DNA of 17,286 nt from Anaerolineales bacterium. Lineage in GTDB: Bacteria; Chloroflexota; Anaerolineae; B4-G1; DUEL01. Numbering within the stretch: the first letter of the stretch is position 1; each line of letters starts with the position of its first letter. Where the stretch lies: contig DQUX01000404.1 in assembly GCA_015662065.1 (NCBI GenBank), positions 1 to 17,286 on the forward strand, in the 5' to 3' direction. Positions 7,965-14,954 of the stretch are shown here, piece by piece. The notes under the pieces were generated by a model. It did no database searches and was not told where the DNA came from. It saw only the letters and a program-made list of their open reading frames with translations. The translations under genes were made by a program, and so were the position numbers.

Positions 7965-8363
7965 ATGCCCCGACCACGGAAGAAGCGCACGGTTGAATAC
8001 ATCCCGGCCGAGATGACCTACAAGCCGGTAGGCCGCCGACTGGCCGATCTGCCCCAGGTCTGGCTCTCCTACGACGAACTGGAGGCGCTGCGGCTGGCCG
8101 ACCTGGAGGGATTGTACCAGGCCGAGGGGGCCGCTCGGATGGGGATCTCCCGTTCCACCTTCCAGCGCACCCTCAGCGACGCTCGCCGTAAGGTGGCGAG
8201 GGCGCTAGTAGAGGGAACAGCGCTGGTCATCGGCCGAGCGGAGACGCCGGTGCAGCGGTGGCGCTGCGGGGTCTGTGACCACGCCTGGGCGGTGCTCCAC
8301 GGATCGGGGGAGGCCGCCACGCCGGCCTGTCCCCGCTGCGGCCACGCGGTAGACGAGGTCTGA
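7965..8363 (+). CDS. DUF134-family DNA-binding protein with C-terminal zinc ribbon
   Basis: A 132-residue protein. It starts with the family signature MPRPRK and carries a sigma-70 region-4-like helix-turn-helix at about 35-82 (SYDELEALRLADLEGL, then GISRSTFQRTLSDARRKVA). The C-terminus adds a zinc ribbon with Cys101, Cys104, Cys122 and Cys125. The frame is open from TTG 7917, but ATG 7965 is the start: it begins at the conserved residues and has GGAGGA 6 nt upstream. DUF134 proteins (COG1342) are predicted DNA-binding proteins, and I recall them often beside iron-molybdenum-cofactor-type genes. Here the gene sits between the TiaS-like gene (divergent) and the Mo-storage gene (convergent, 8-bp gap). 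Regulation of the neighbouring metal genes, or of itself, is inferred. Confidence 0.88.
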   Translation: MPRPRKKRTVEYIPAEMTYKPVGRRLADLPQVWLSYDELEALRLADLEGLYQAEGAARMGISRSTFQRTLSDARRKVARALVEGTALVIGRAETPVQRWRCGVCDHAWAVLHGSGEAATPACPRCGHAVDEV

Positions 8364-8371
8364 GCCCCGTT

Positions 8372-9208
8372 TCACGCCTCACGCCCCACGTAGATGCGCG
8401 TGCCGGGGTTCTCCCCCCCAAGCGCCGCCGTCAGCGCGCCGGGCTCCCGTCCGTTCACGAGCAGCACCTCCCGCACCGACCGCGCCCGCGCCAGCGCCAC
8501 CAGCATCGCCCGCTCCACCGGCAGGTCCGGCAGGTCCCGCGACACCAGGTCGTCCACCCGGATCTCCGGGATAAACTCCGCCGTCGGGCCCCGCTTCGGG
8601 TCGTCGGCGTGAAGCCCCCGCTCGTCCTTCACCAGGATGCAGCGGCGGGCGCCCAGCACCTCGGCGGTGAGCAACGTACCCACGTCGGTGCGGTGGGGCG
8701 GGATGCGTCCCACGGCAGGGGGCTCCTCCCACAGCCCGTAGGGGGGCATCGCGTGCATCACCGGGATAGCCCCCAACCGCAGATAAGCGGGGAGCTTGGG
8801 CAGATCCTCGTGGCCGATCTTGACCCCGCCGTGGGGGGCCAGGAGGAGGGCGATCATCAGAGCGTTCTGCTCGCTGATGCTGGCCCCCAGCTTCGCCAGC
8901 ACCCCCGTCGGCATCCCCAGATCCAGGGCAATGGCATAGGCGTGACGGGAGCGGGTCCCGCCGCCGGTGAGCACCAGCAGGTCATGCTCCTGCCGGGCCG
9001 CCACCAGTTCGTCCAACAGGGGCAACACCACCGCCCGCCCCCGGTCGACCACCGACTGCCCCCCCAACTTGACCACCTGCAGGTCTGGCAGAGGCTGGAA
9101 GACCGGGCCTGTCTCCATCTCCTCCAGGAGCCGCTTTCGCATCAGCGACTCCCCCATCAGGGGCGACTCGACGTGCAGCCGTCCGCTCTCGTCCCGTTTC
9201 AGTCCCAT
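8372..9208 (-). CDS. mosB: Molybdenum/tungsten storage protein subunit (MosB-like, amino-acid-kinase fold)
   Basis: A 278-residue protein of the amino acid kinase superfamily that matches my memory of the Azotobacter vinelandii molybdenum storage protein, closest to the beta subunit MosB. Shared stretches are VVKLGGQSVVDRGRA (45-59), TGGGTRSRH (81-89), MPPYGLW (154-160), IPPHRTD (169-175), VKDERGL (193-199) and VNGREPGALTAAL near the C-terminus. In Azotobacter, MosA3B3 packs molybdate or tungstate into polyoxometalate clusters inside a protein cage using ATP. Only one subunit gene is present here, so a homo-oligomer is likely. The frame extends to 9256, but that overlaps the promoter; ATG 9208, with GGGAGG 4 nt upstream, is the start. 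It lies just downstream of a tungstate importer operon. UMP kinase or glutamate kinase are less likely: the PPY and PPHRTD motifs are specific to the storage family. Confidence 0.88.
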   Translation of the reverse strand: MGLKRDESGRLHVESPLMGESLMRKRLLEEMETGPVFQPLPDLQVVKLGGQSVVDRGRAVVLPLLDELVAARQEHDLLVLTGGGTRSRHAYAIALDLGMPTGVLAKLGASISEQNALMIALLLAPHGGVKIGHEDLPKLPAYLRLGAIPVMHAMPPYGLWEEPPAVGRIPPHRTDVGTLLTAEVLGARRCILVKDERGLHADDPKRGPTAEFIPEIRVDDLVSRDLPDLPVERAMLVALARARSVREVLLVNGREPGALTAALGGENPGTRIYVGREA

Positions 9209-9227
9209 TCTGCCTCCCGACCGAGGG

Positions 9228-9256
9228 GTTATAACACGGAGCAGGGGGGATGTCAA
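9228..9256 (-). promoter_or_regulatory. Strong promoter of the Mo-storage gene
   Basis: On the minus strand TTGACA (9256-9251), a 17-bp spacer and TATAAC (9233-9228) are almost the full sigma-70 consensus. Transcription would start near 9221, only about 13 nt before ATG 9208. This fixes the start codon and shows that storage can be expressed apart from the upstream importer operon. Confidence 0.8.
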
Positions 9257-9310
9257 CTTAAAGCGGAACAGAGGTCTCCATCAGCCTGGAGCGCCAGCGC
9301 CCAGACCGGC

Positions 9311-10231
9311 TCACGGGTTCGCCGCGCGCCACGCCTCCGAGTTGGGGGTGAAGAGAGGGTGGCCCGTGCCGGCGTGGGTGAAGGCTGCGATCCGGGCCTG
9401 GGTCTCCAGCGACGTCAGCCACTCGATGAACCGACGGGCGGCTGCGTAGTCGACGCCGGGGTGGGTCTCCGGATTGACCGCCATCACGTGGTAGGGGTTG
9501 AAGAGGAGAGGGTCGCCCTCCACCAGGATGGGGAGGCTGTACCCCTCCGCCATACGGGAGAGGTAGGTGCCCCGGTCAGTGAGGGTGTAGGCCCCCAACT
9601 CCTCCGCCATAGTCAGCACCCCCCCCATCCCCTGGCCAGCGGAGATGTACCACTCCCCCTCGGGAACCACGCCCACCGCCTCCCAGACGGCCTTCTCCTT
9701 CATATGCGTCCCCGAATCGTCCCCTCGGGAGACGAAGGGGGCTCGCGCCTCAGCGATGCGGGCGAAGGCGGCCGCCGCGTTGGCCGTTCCGACGATGCCA
9801 GCCGGGTCCTCCTCCGGGCCAACGATGACGAAGTCGTTGTACATCACCGCCCGCCGGTCCACCCCGTGCCCCTCGGCGACGAAGGCCTCCTCCTGTGCCG
9901 GAGCGTGGACCAGGAGGACGTCGGCGTCGCCGTTGCGGCCCATCTCCAGCGCCTGCCCGGTCCCCACGGCGACCACGCCCACCTGAATGCCAGTCTCCTC
10001 CTTAAAGGCCGGCAGGAGGTAATCCAGGAGACCCGAGTCGTAAGTGCTGGTGGTCGTCGCGAGGATCAACCGAGGCGGGGAGGCCTCGTTGTGGACCACT
10101 TCACGTTGACAAGGGCTTGGTGCCGAAGGGCTCGAAGCGGCCGGGGCACACGGCCTGCAGGCCGCCAGGAGAGCCGGCGTGATACCTGCCAGCAGAAGGA
10201 CAGCCTTGTGGATGGACGGTCCCGTTGACAT
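9311..10231 (-). CDS. tupA: Tungstate-type ABC transporter substrate-binding lipoprotein TupA
   Basis: A 306-residue extracytoplasmic solute-binding protein. The N-terminus has a lipoprotein signal with lipobox LAAC at Cys25, then a Ser/Pro/Ala-rich linker. The TupA hallmark TTTSTYDSGLL lies at 59-69. Further family stretches are GDADVLLVHAP, NDFVIVGP and FVSRGDDSGTHMKEKA. TupA proteins bind tungstate with very high affinity, though some relatives take molybdate, and sequence alone does not separate them. The gene is last in a permease-ATPase-binding protein operon, 4 bp after the ATPase stop, with only a weak Shine-Dalgarno (GAG), so translation may be coupled. The Mo-storage gene follows downstream on the same strand. 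Confidence 0.93.
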   Translation of the reverse strand: MSTGPSIHKAVLLLAGITPALLAACRPCAPAASSPSAPSPCQREVVHNEASPPRLILATTTSTYDSGLLDYLLPAFKEETGIQVGVVAVGTGQALEMGRNGDADVLLVHAPAQEEAFVAEGHGVDRRAVMYNDFVIVGPEEDPAGIVGTANAAAAFARIAEARAPFVSRGDDSGTHMKEKAVWEAVGVVPEGEWYISAGQGMGGVLTMAEELGAYTLTDRGTYLSRMAEGYSLPILVEGDPLLFNPYHVMAVNPETHPGVDYAAARRFIEWLTSLETQARIAAFTHAGTGHPLFTPNSEAWRAANP

Positions 10232-10235
10232 CTGC

Positions 10236-10961
10236 TCAGTATACCATCTCCCCCCGCACGAACGCCGCCGTCCGGGGATCGCGGGGGGCCTCGAAAAAGG
10301 CGTGCGCGTCGGCCTCCTCGACCACCCGCCCGCCCAGCAACAGCACCACCCGGTGGGCCATCCGCCGGGCCTGGAAGATGTTGTGGGTGACCAACACGAC
10401 CGTCGTCCCCTCCTCCCGGTTCATCCCCCGGACCGTCTCCTCGATCAGACCGACGTTGTAGGGGTCCAGATTGGCGGTCGGCTCGTCCAACAGGAGAGCG
10501 GCGGGGCGAAGGATCAGAGCACGGGCCAGCGCCACCCGCTGGGCCTCCCCCCCGGAGAGGCTCCGGGCCGGAGCGCGGGCCAGGTCCGCCAGCCCCATTC
10601 GCTCCAGCACCTGCCGGACCTCCCGACGGCCGTCCCGCATCCCCCGCAGCCGCAGTCCATAGGCGACATTGCGCGCCACGCTGGCGGAGAGGAGCACTGG
10701 CCGCTGAAACACCGTGGTCACCTGTCGCCGGAGGTGGAGCGGGACCGGCTCCTGGCCGATTTGGTGACCCTGAAAAATGAGCGTGCCTCCATCGGGCGGC
10801 TCCAGGAAGTTGAGCAGCCGCAACAGGGTGGACTTGCCCGCCCCACTGGGGCCGACCACCGCCAGGATCTCCCCTCGTCGCACCTCCAGGTGAGCCACGT
10901 CCAGCACACACCGGCTATCGTAGACCTTCCGCACATCCTTCAGCACATACACCGCGTCCAT
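10236..10961 (-). CDS. tupC: Tungstate-type ABC transporter ATP-binding protein TupC
   Basis: A 241-residue ABC ATPase with every catalytic motif intact: Walker A GPSGAGKST (37-45), Q-loop FQRP (85-88), signature LSGGEAQ (135-141), Walker B LLLDE (156-160), D-loop NLD and the switch His193 in VTHN. It energises uptake through the neighbouring permease. ATG 10961 has AGAGGA a few bases upstream. It lies 19 bp after the permease stop and 4 bp before the tupA start. I see no TOBE domain: the protein ends soon after the ATPase core, as is usual for TupC and unlike ModC. The substrate assignment rests on the adjacent TupA. Confidence 0.92.
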   Translation of the reverse strand: MDAVYVLKDVRKVYDSRCVLDVAHLEVRRGEILAVVGPSGAGKSTLLRLLNFLEPPDGGTLIFQGHQIGQEPVPLHLRRQVTTVFQRPVLLSASVARNVAYGLRLRGMRDGRREVRQVLERMGLADLARAPARSLSGGEAQRVALARALILRPAALLLDEPTANLDPYNVGLIEETVRGMNREEGTTVVLVTHNIFQARRMAHRVVLLLGGRVVEEADAHAFFEAPRDPRTAAFVRGEMVY

Positions 10962-10980
10962 CTTCCTCTCTCCGCGTCCC

Positions 10981-11688
10981 CTATCGCCCCCTCCCCTGCA
11001 ATTGAGTCGCCGCCAGGTTGACCAGGAACGAGAGGCCCAGAAGCACCAGCCCCAGGCCGATGGCCAGGTCGAAGTTCCCCCGACGGGTCTCCAGCAGGAT
11101 GGCGGTGGTGAGGACCCGGGTGGAACCCTCGATGTTCCCCCCCACCATCATCACCGCGCCGACCTCGGAGATGATGCTCCCCAGGCCGGCGATCAGGGAG
11201 ACAAGCACCCCCAGGCGGGCCTCACGCAGGACCGCCCACGTGGCTTGCAGCCGGGTGGCACCCAGCGCCTCCACCTGCTTTCGCAGGTCGGGGTCCACCC
11301 CGGCCACAGCCGTCATCGTGAACCCGGTGACCAGCGGCGTGGCGATGACCACCTGGGCCACCACCATCGCCTCCGGGGTAAAGAGCGCCGGCACCCAGTA
11401 TGCGTCCAGCGGACCCAGGATACCGTTGCGGGAGAGGAGCAGGTAGACCGCCAGTCCGACGACGACCGGCGGGAGCCCCATCCCCGTGTAGATCAGGGCC
11501 TGCACCAGCCGCCGCCCCGGAAAGCGGACCAGCCCCACAAACGCCCCCAGGGGAAGGCCCAGCAGCGCGCTGACCGCCAGCGCGGCCCCGCTCACCAGCA
11601 CCGAGCGGGCGATGATCTGCCAGAGGTAAGGAGCACCGCCGAGCAAGAGCCGTAGCCCCTCCCGCACACCCAGCCAGACAACCCCCAT
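10981..11688 (-). CDS. tupB: Tungstate-type ABC transporter permease TupB
   Basis: A 235-residue inner-membrane permease with several hydrophobic segments (about 27-53, 61-86, 105-130, 156-180 and 200-228) and the cytoplasmic EAA-type loop EALGATRLQATWAVLREARLG (starting at 140). The conserved SIISEVGAVMMVGGNI-type stretch follows, typical of TupB/WtpB permeases. The frame is open to 11775, but the upstream part covers the promoter. ATG 11688 has GGAGG 8 nt upstream and is preferred; ATG 11703 is an alternative. It is the first gene of the tupBCA operon. It would form the membrane channel as a homodimer with two TupC subunits. Confidence 0.9.
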   Translation of the reverse strand: MGVVWLGVREGLRLLLGGAPYLWQIIARSVLVSGAALAVSALLGLPLGAFVGLVRFPGRRLVQALIYTGMGLPPVVVGLAVYLLLSRNGILGPLDAYWVPALFTPEAMVVAQVVIATPLVTGFTMTAVAGVDPDLRKQVEALGATRLQATWAVLREARLGVLVSLIAGLGSIISEVGAVMMVGGNIEGSTRVLTTAILLETRRGNFDLAIGLGLVLLGLSFLVNLAATQLQGRGR

Positions 11689-11717
11689 CGCTCTCCCCTC
11701 CATATTCTGCCGGCGGT

Positions 11718-11746
11718 ATCTTATCACCGAACCGGAGGGTAGGCAA
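11718..11746 (-). promoter_or_regulatory. Promoter of the tupBCA operon
   Basis: On the minus strand TTGCCT (11746-11741), a 17-bp spacer and TAAGAT (11723-11718) fit a sigma-70 promoter about 30 bp before the tupB start. The -10 box is framed by CGGT and ACCG, giving CGGTGATAAGATACCG, an imperfect palindrome that could be an operator. No ModE-type site was recognised. Confidence 0.6.
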
Positions 11747-11784
11747 GTTTTGGGCATCGTGCCCGAAACAGACAACGACTATGA

Positions 11785-11813
11785 TTGGCGCTCCTTGCCG
11801 CCTGTGCTATAAT
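11785..11813 (+). promoter_or_regulatory. Extended -10 promoter of the serine hydrolase gene
   Basis: TTGGCG (11785-11790), a 17-bp spacer and a perfect TATAAT (11808-11813) preceded by TGC (extended -10). Transcription would start near 11820, giving a leader of about 26 nt. It is divergent from the tup promoter, with about 40 bp between the two -35 boxes. Confidence 0.8.
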
Positions 11814-11845
11814 CCTCCCGCCCACTGCAACACGGGAGGGAAACT

Positions 11846-13270
11846 GTGCGACGACGACGCAGAAGGGGAATCTGGGTTCTGTTCCTGGCGGGGATGCTGT
11901 TGGCCCTGCTGGCCTGGCAGTTCATCGGCTACCGGGCCGGCCTGAAGGTGCTGCCCGCCGGGATGACGGTAGCCGGTCTGGAGGTCGGGGGAATGACGCC
12001 CGACCAGGTGGTGGCCGCGCTGGAGGCTGCCTTCGCCCAGCCGGTGAGCCTCACCTATCAGGATCAGGCTCTGGCGCTGACCCCGGAGAGCGTGGCCTTC
12101 CAATTCGACCCGGAGGGGACTCGGGCGGCCATTGAGGAGGCGGTAGCGTGGCGCAGCAGCCCGGACGGCTTCCTCGCCTACCTGCTGCGGCGACCATCGG
12201 AGCCGGTGGACCTGCCCCCCGTGGCGACCTTCTCGCCCGACCGGCTGGAGGGCTTCCTCAACCGCGTGAGCCAGCAGTACGACCGCCCCCCCCAGCCGCC
12301 GGTCCCCCTCCCCGAGGCCCTCACCTTCCGCGCCGGACGCCCCGGCCACGAGCTGGACCACGAGGTCTCCCGGGAGCGATTAACCGCCGCCCTTCTCTCT
12401 GCCGTGGACCGTCAGGCCGAGCTGGTCGTCCGGGTAGAGGAGGCCCCTCCCCTTCAGATGGCCCAATTGGAGGAGATGCTCAACGCGCTTCTGGCCGATT
12501 TCGACGGCATCCCCAGCCTCTTCATCAAGGACCTGCAGACCGGAGCGGAGCTGGAGATCAACCCAGATGTAGCCTACGCGGGGATGAGCGTGGTCAAGAT
12601 CGCCGTGATGGTGGAATCCTACCGGGCGCTGGATCAGCCGCCCAACGTGGAGGAGACCAAGCTGCTCACAGAGACGATGACCCTCAGTGGCAATTTCACC
12701 GCCAACCTGCTGCTGCGAGACATCATCGGAAACGGCGATGGGTATCAGGGTGTGGAGAACCTGACCGCCTCGATGCACTACCTGGGGTTGATCAACACCT
12801 TTATGGCGACCCCTTACGATGAAGAGGTCGTGCCCCCCACCATCGTCACCCCGGCCAACTCCCGCTCCGATCTCTACACCCAGCCCGACCCCTATATGCA
12901 GACGACGGCGCGGGATATGGGGCTGCTCCTGGAGATGATCTACCAATGCGGCGAGGGGGGAGGTGCGCTGATGGTCGCCTACCCCGGCGCTTTCACCCCC
13001 GAGGAATGCCGGCAGATGCTGGAGATGATGCGCCAGAACCGGATCGACAGCCTGATCGAGGTGGGGCTGCCACCGGGGACGCCGGTGGCCCACAAGCACG
13101 GCTGGATCGGCGACACCCACGCCGACGCCAGCATCGTTTTCAGCCCGGGGGGCGATTTCGTGCTGGTCGTCTTCCTGTATCACCCGGAGTGGCTGGAGTG
13201 GGAGATCTCCAACCCCCTGATCTCAGACATCGCCACGGCCACCTATAATTTCTTCAACCCGACACAATAA
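11846..13270 (+). CDS. Membrane-anchored serine hydrolase, class A beta-lactamase-like fold
   Basis: A 474-residue protein. An Arg-rich N-terminus precedes one membrane segment (about 9-27). Next is a domain of the peptidoglycan-binding/VanW-associated type (GMTVAGLEVGGMTPDQV, about 38-55, extending to about 190). The C-terminal half resembles the beta-lactamase2 family. The catalytic SxxK is SVVK with Ser248 and Lys251; SGN (281-283) stands where beta-lactamases have SDN; KHG (417-419) stands for KTG. The changed second and third motifs make true beta-lactamase activity uncertain. A cell-wall peptidase or carboxypeptidase acting outside the membrane is as likely. GTG 11846 has the strong GGGAGGG 5 nt upstream. 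It is a single-gene unit with its own promoter, next to but divergent from tupBCA. Confidence 0.85.
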   Translation: MRRRRRRGIWVLFLAGMLLALLAWQFIGYRAGLKVLPAGMTVAGLEVGGMTPDQVVAALEAAFAQPVSLTYQDQALALTPESVAFQFDPEGTRAAIEEAVAWRSSPDGFLAYLLRRPSEPVDLPPVATFSPDRLEGFLNRVSQQYDRPPQPPVPLPEALTFRAGRPGHELDHEVSRERLTAALLSAVDRQAELVVRVEEAPPLQMAQLEEMLNALLADFDGIPSLFIKDLQTGAELEINPDVAYAGMSVVKIAVMVESYRALDQPPNVEETKLLTETMTLSGNFTANLLLRDIIGNGDGYQGVENLTASMHYLGLINTFMATPYDEEVVPPTIVTPANSRSDLYTQPDPYMQTTARDMGLLLEMIYQCGEGGGALMVAYPGAFTPEECRQMLEMMRQNRIDSLIEVGLPPGTPVAHKHGWIGDTHADASIVFSPGGDFVLVVFLYHPEWLEWEISNPLISDIATATYNFFNPTQ

Positions 13271-13293
13271 GGGGCGGGTCCGGGACTCGCCCC
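13271..13293. terminator. Hairpin between convergent genes, possible terminator without T-tract
   Basis: GGGGCGGGTC (13271-13280) pairs with GACTCGCCCC (13284-13293): a 10-bp stem with one G-T pair and a 3-nt loop, starting directly after the hydrolase stop. No run of T follows on either strand. It lies 18 bp before the stop of the convergent DUF4332 gene and may act in both directions. Confidence 0.45.
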
Positions 13294-13311
13294 TGCTGTG
13301 GTTCGGCTGCC

Positions 13312-13716
13312 TCAGTAGGAGATAACCCGCGGCAGCCCCTTAGCCTGCTCCACCCATTCCGCCACCATCTTCCGGCTGGGCACGCGGCGGACCAACCGCT
13401 TCTCCTCATTGACCCCCAGCAGCTTCTCGTAGAGGTTGTCCGGGTTGCGCTGGGCCAGCTCCACCACGGTATCCACGCCGGCCTTCTCCAGCAGATCGCT
13501 GTATTCCTCGCCGACGCCGCGGATCCGCATCAGATCGGCCCGGTTGACCCAGTCCATGATGAGCTCATCGCCGATCCCGGTCTTCTCCGCCAGCTCCCGG
13601 CGCCCCTCGGGGGTTGCCCCGGCGCGGAGGAGCGCTTCAACAGAGCCAACGCCCGCCGCCCGCAGCTTCTCCGCATAAACCGGGCCGATGCCCTCAATGA
13701 CCTCTAACTTCGCCAT
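13312..13716 (-). CDS. DUF4332 helix-hairpin-helix protein
   Basis: A 134-residue small soluble protein with two helix-hairpin-helix-like units: IEGIGPVYAEKLRAAGV (8-24) and IRGVGEEYSDLLEKAGV (about 65-81). This is the DUF4332 arrangement, in which such units usually bind DNA backbone or mediate protein contacts. ATG 13716 has a strong AAGGAGGT a few bases upstream. It is the last gene of the minus-strand cluster, 27 bp after scpB, across a purine-rich spacer. The function is not established; a nucleic-acid role next to ScpB is plausible. Confidence 0.85.
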   Translation of the reverse strand: MAKLEVIEGIGPVYAEKLRAAGVGSVEALLRAGATPEGRRELAEKTGIGDELIMDWVNRADLMRIRGVGEEYSDLLEKAGVDTVVELAQRNPDNLYEKLLGVNEEKRLVRRVPSRKMVAEWVEQAKGLPRVISY

Positions 13717-13743
13717 TTTGTACCTCCTTTTCTCTTTTTTCTC

Positions 13744-14280
13744 TTAAGGTAACGTCTCTCCCTCCGCAATCACCTCCGCCACCTCCAGTGGCGGCAGGTC
13801 CTCCAGCCCTCTCAGGCCAAAGTGCTGCAGAAAGGCGAAAGTCGTGCCGTACAGGATAGGCCGTCCCACCGTCGGCGCCCGCCCCACCTCCTCGATAAGC
13901 CCCGCCGTCAGGAGCGTTCGCAGAACGCTGTCGCAGTTCACCCCCCGGATCGCCTCGATCTGGGGGCGGGAGACGGGTTGGCGGTAGGCGATGATGGCCA
14001 ATGTCTCCAGGGCGGCGGGGGAGAGCCGCCGCCGATCCTCCAGCCCCAGGAACCGCTCCACGTGGGGGGCCGCCTCGGGCGCGGTGACCATCTGCACCCG
14101 ACTCCCCATCCGCTCCAGCCGCAGCCCGCGATCCCGCAGGGCCTCCTCCAGTTCCCGCAGCCCCTTCTCGACCTGCCCCGGCGCCACCTCCAGCGCCTCG
14201 GCCAGCCGGGCCACCGACACCGGCTCGTCCGCCACAAAGAGCAGGCTTTCGATCAGCGCCGATACTTCCAACCGCTCCAT
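13744..14280 (-). CDS. scpB: Segregation and condensation protein ScpB
   Basis: A 178-residue protein with the two winged-helix domains of ScpB. Landmarks are LIESLLFVADEPVS near the N-terminus, LETLAIIAYRQPVSRPQIE (91-109), then a GLIEEVGR-type strand, and GRPILYGTT (139-147). ScpB is the kleisin-associated subunit of the SMC-ScpA-ScpB complex that compacts and segregates chromosomes. The usual partner gene scpA is not adjacent in this window. ATG 14280 has GAGGG very close upstream. The gene starts 19 bp after the amaP stop, so it is probably co-transcribed with it. Confidence 0.93.
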   Translation of the reverse strand: MERLEVSALIESLLFVADEPVSVARLAEALEVAPGQVEKGLRELEEALRDRGLRLERMGSRVQMVTAPEAAPHVERFLGLEDRRRLSPAALETLAIIAYRQPVSRPQIEAIRGVNCDSVLRTLLTAGLIEEVGRAPTVGRPILYGTTFAFLQHFGLRGLEDLPPLEVAEVIAEGETLP

Positions 14281-14299
14281 CTCCCTCTTACGCCAGCCC

Positions 14300-14914
14300 C
14301 TACGCTCGACCCGCGCCCTCCCCCCTACGCGCCGCCTGGCCTCGGTCGGGGCGGGCCTCCGTGCCTGCCCGAGGAGGGGCGGGCGTCGCCCGCAACCGCA
14401 CCTTCGGCGGCTGGGTCAGCTTCACCCCCACCTTCTCCTCCACCACCCGGCGCACCACCTCCACCACCTGAGCCGCCCGAGCGGGCACCTCCACGTCACC
14501 CGCCGTATCCACCTCCACCTCAACCACCACTCCCCCCCTGCGCGCCGTGACGCGCGGGCGGGCCCGCAGGACGCCGGGCAATTGGTCCACCTCGTAGGCC
14601 ACGTGTTCCGCCACCGTCCCCAGACTCACCTCCACCACCCCTCCCCCAACCTTCTCCAGGCGCACCATCCTGAGCTGAGGCCGGCGCAGCTCGAGGATCA
14701 GGAAGAGAACCCCCACGACCAGGGAGGCCAGGGCCAGGAGAACGCCCAGCACCACCCGCAGCCATGCCGGAACATCCTCCAGGTACGAAGCCGCCCCCTG
14801 AAGCCCTCCCCCCACCCCCCGCAGGATGGGGATCGGCGCGACGAAGACCGTCACGCAGACGGCGAGCATCACCAACGCCCCCAGCACGACCAAAATCCGA
14901 TTGAGCGTGTTCAT
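14300..14914 (-). CDS. amaP: AmaP-like membrane-anchored alkaline-shock (Asp23-related) protein
   Basis: A 204-residue protein with two membrane segments (about 7-28 and 48-76), then a cytoplasmic Asp23/DUF322-like region of alternating strands and helices (about 80-165; VEVSLGTVAEHVAYEVDQLPGV and VEVEVDTAGDVEVPA are parts of it). A basic, Pro/Ala/Arg-rich tail closes the protein. AmaP anchors Asp23-type proteins to the membrane in Gram-positive bacteria and is linked to envelope stress. No separate asp23 gene is present here. ATG 14914 has AGAGGGG about 4 nt upstream. It lies 40 bp after the zinc-ribbon gene. Confidence 0.85.
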   Translation of the reverse strand: MNTLNRILVVLGALVMLAVCVTVFVAPIPILRGVGGGLQGAASYLEDVPAWLRVVLGVLLALASLVVGVLFLILELRRPQLRMVRLEKVGGGVVEVSLGTVAEHVAYEVDQLPGVLRARPRVTARRGGVVVEVEVDTAGDVEVPARAAQVVEVVRRVVEEKVGVKLTQPPKVRLRATPAPPRAGTEARPDRGQAARRGEGAGRA

Positions 14915-14954
14915 ATTTCCCCTCCTCTCTCCTCATCGTCGAAGAAGACGTCCC

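Noticed and set aside
8372..9208. UMP kinase or glutamate 5-kinase assignment for the storage gene
   Set aside because: The fold is shared, but GGQSVVDRGRA, MPPYGLW and IPPHRTD fit molybdenum storage subunits, and the neighbours are an oxoanion importer rather than nucleotide or proline genes.
9273..9307. Terminator between tupA and the storage gene
   Set aside because: CTCCA/TGGAG (9276-9280/9287-9291) gives a 5-bp stem, and the outer GGTCT/AGACC pairing competes for the same bases; there is no T-run. Too weak to call.
8609..10228. 539-codon open frame on the plus strand
   Set aside because: Antisense to the storage gene and tupA, both recognised families with good start signals; no motif in the shadow frame.
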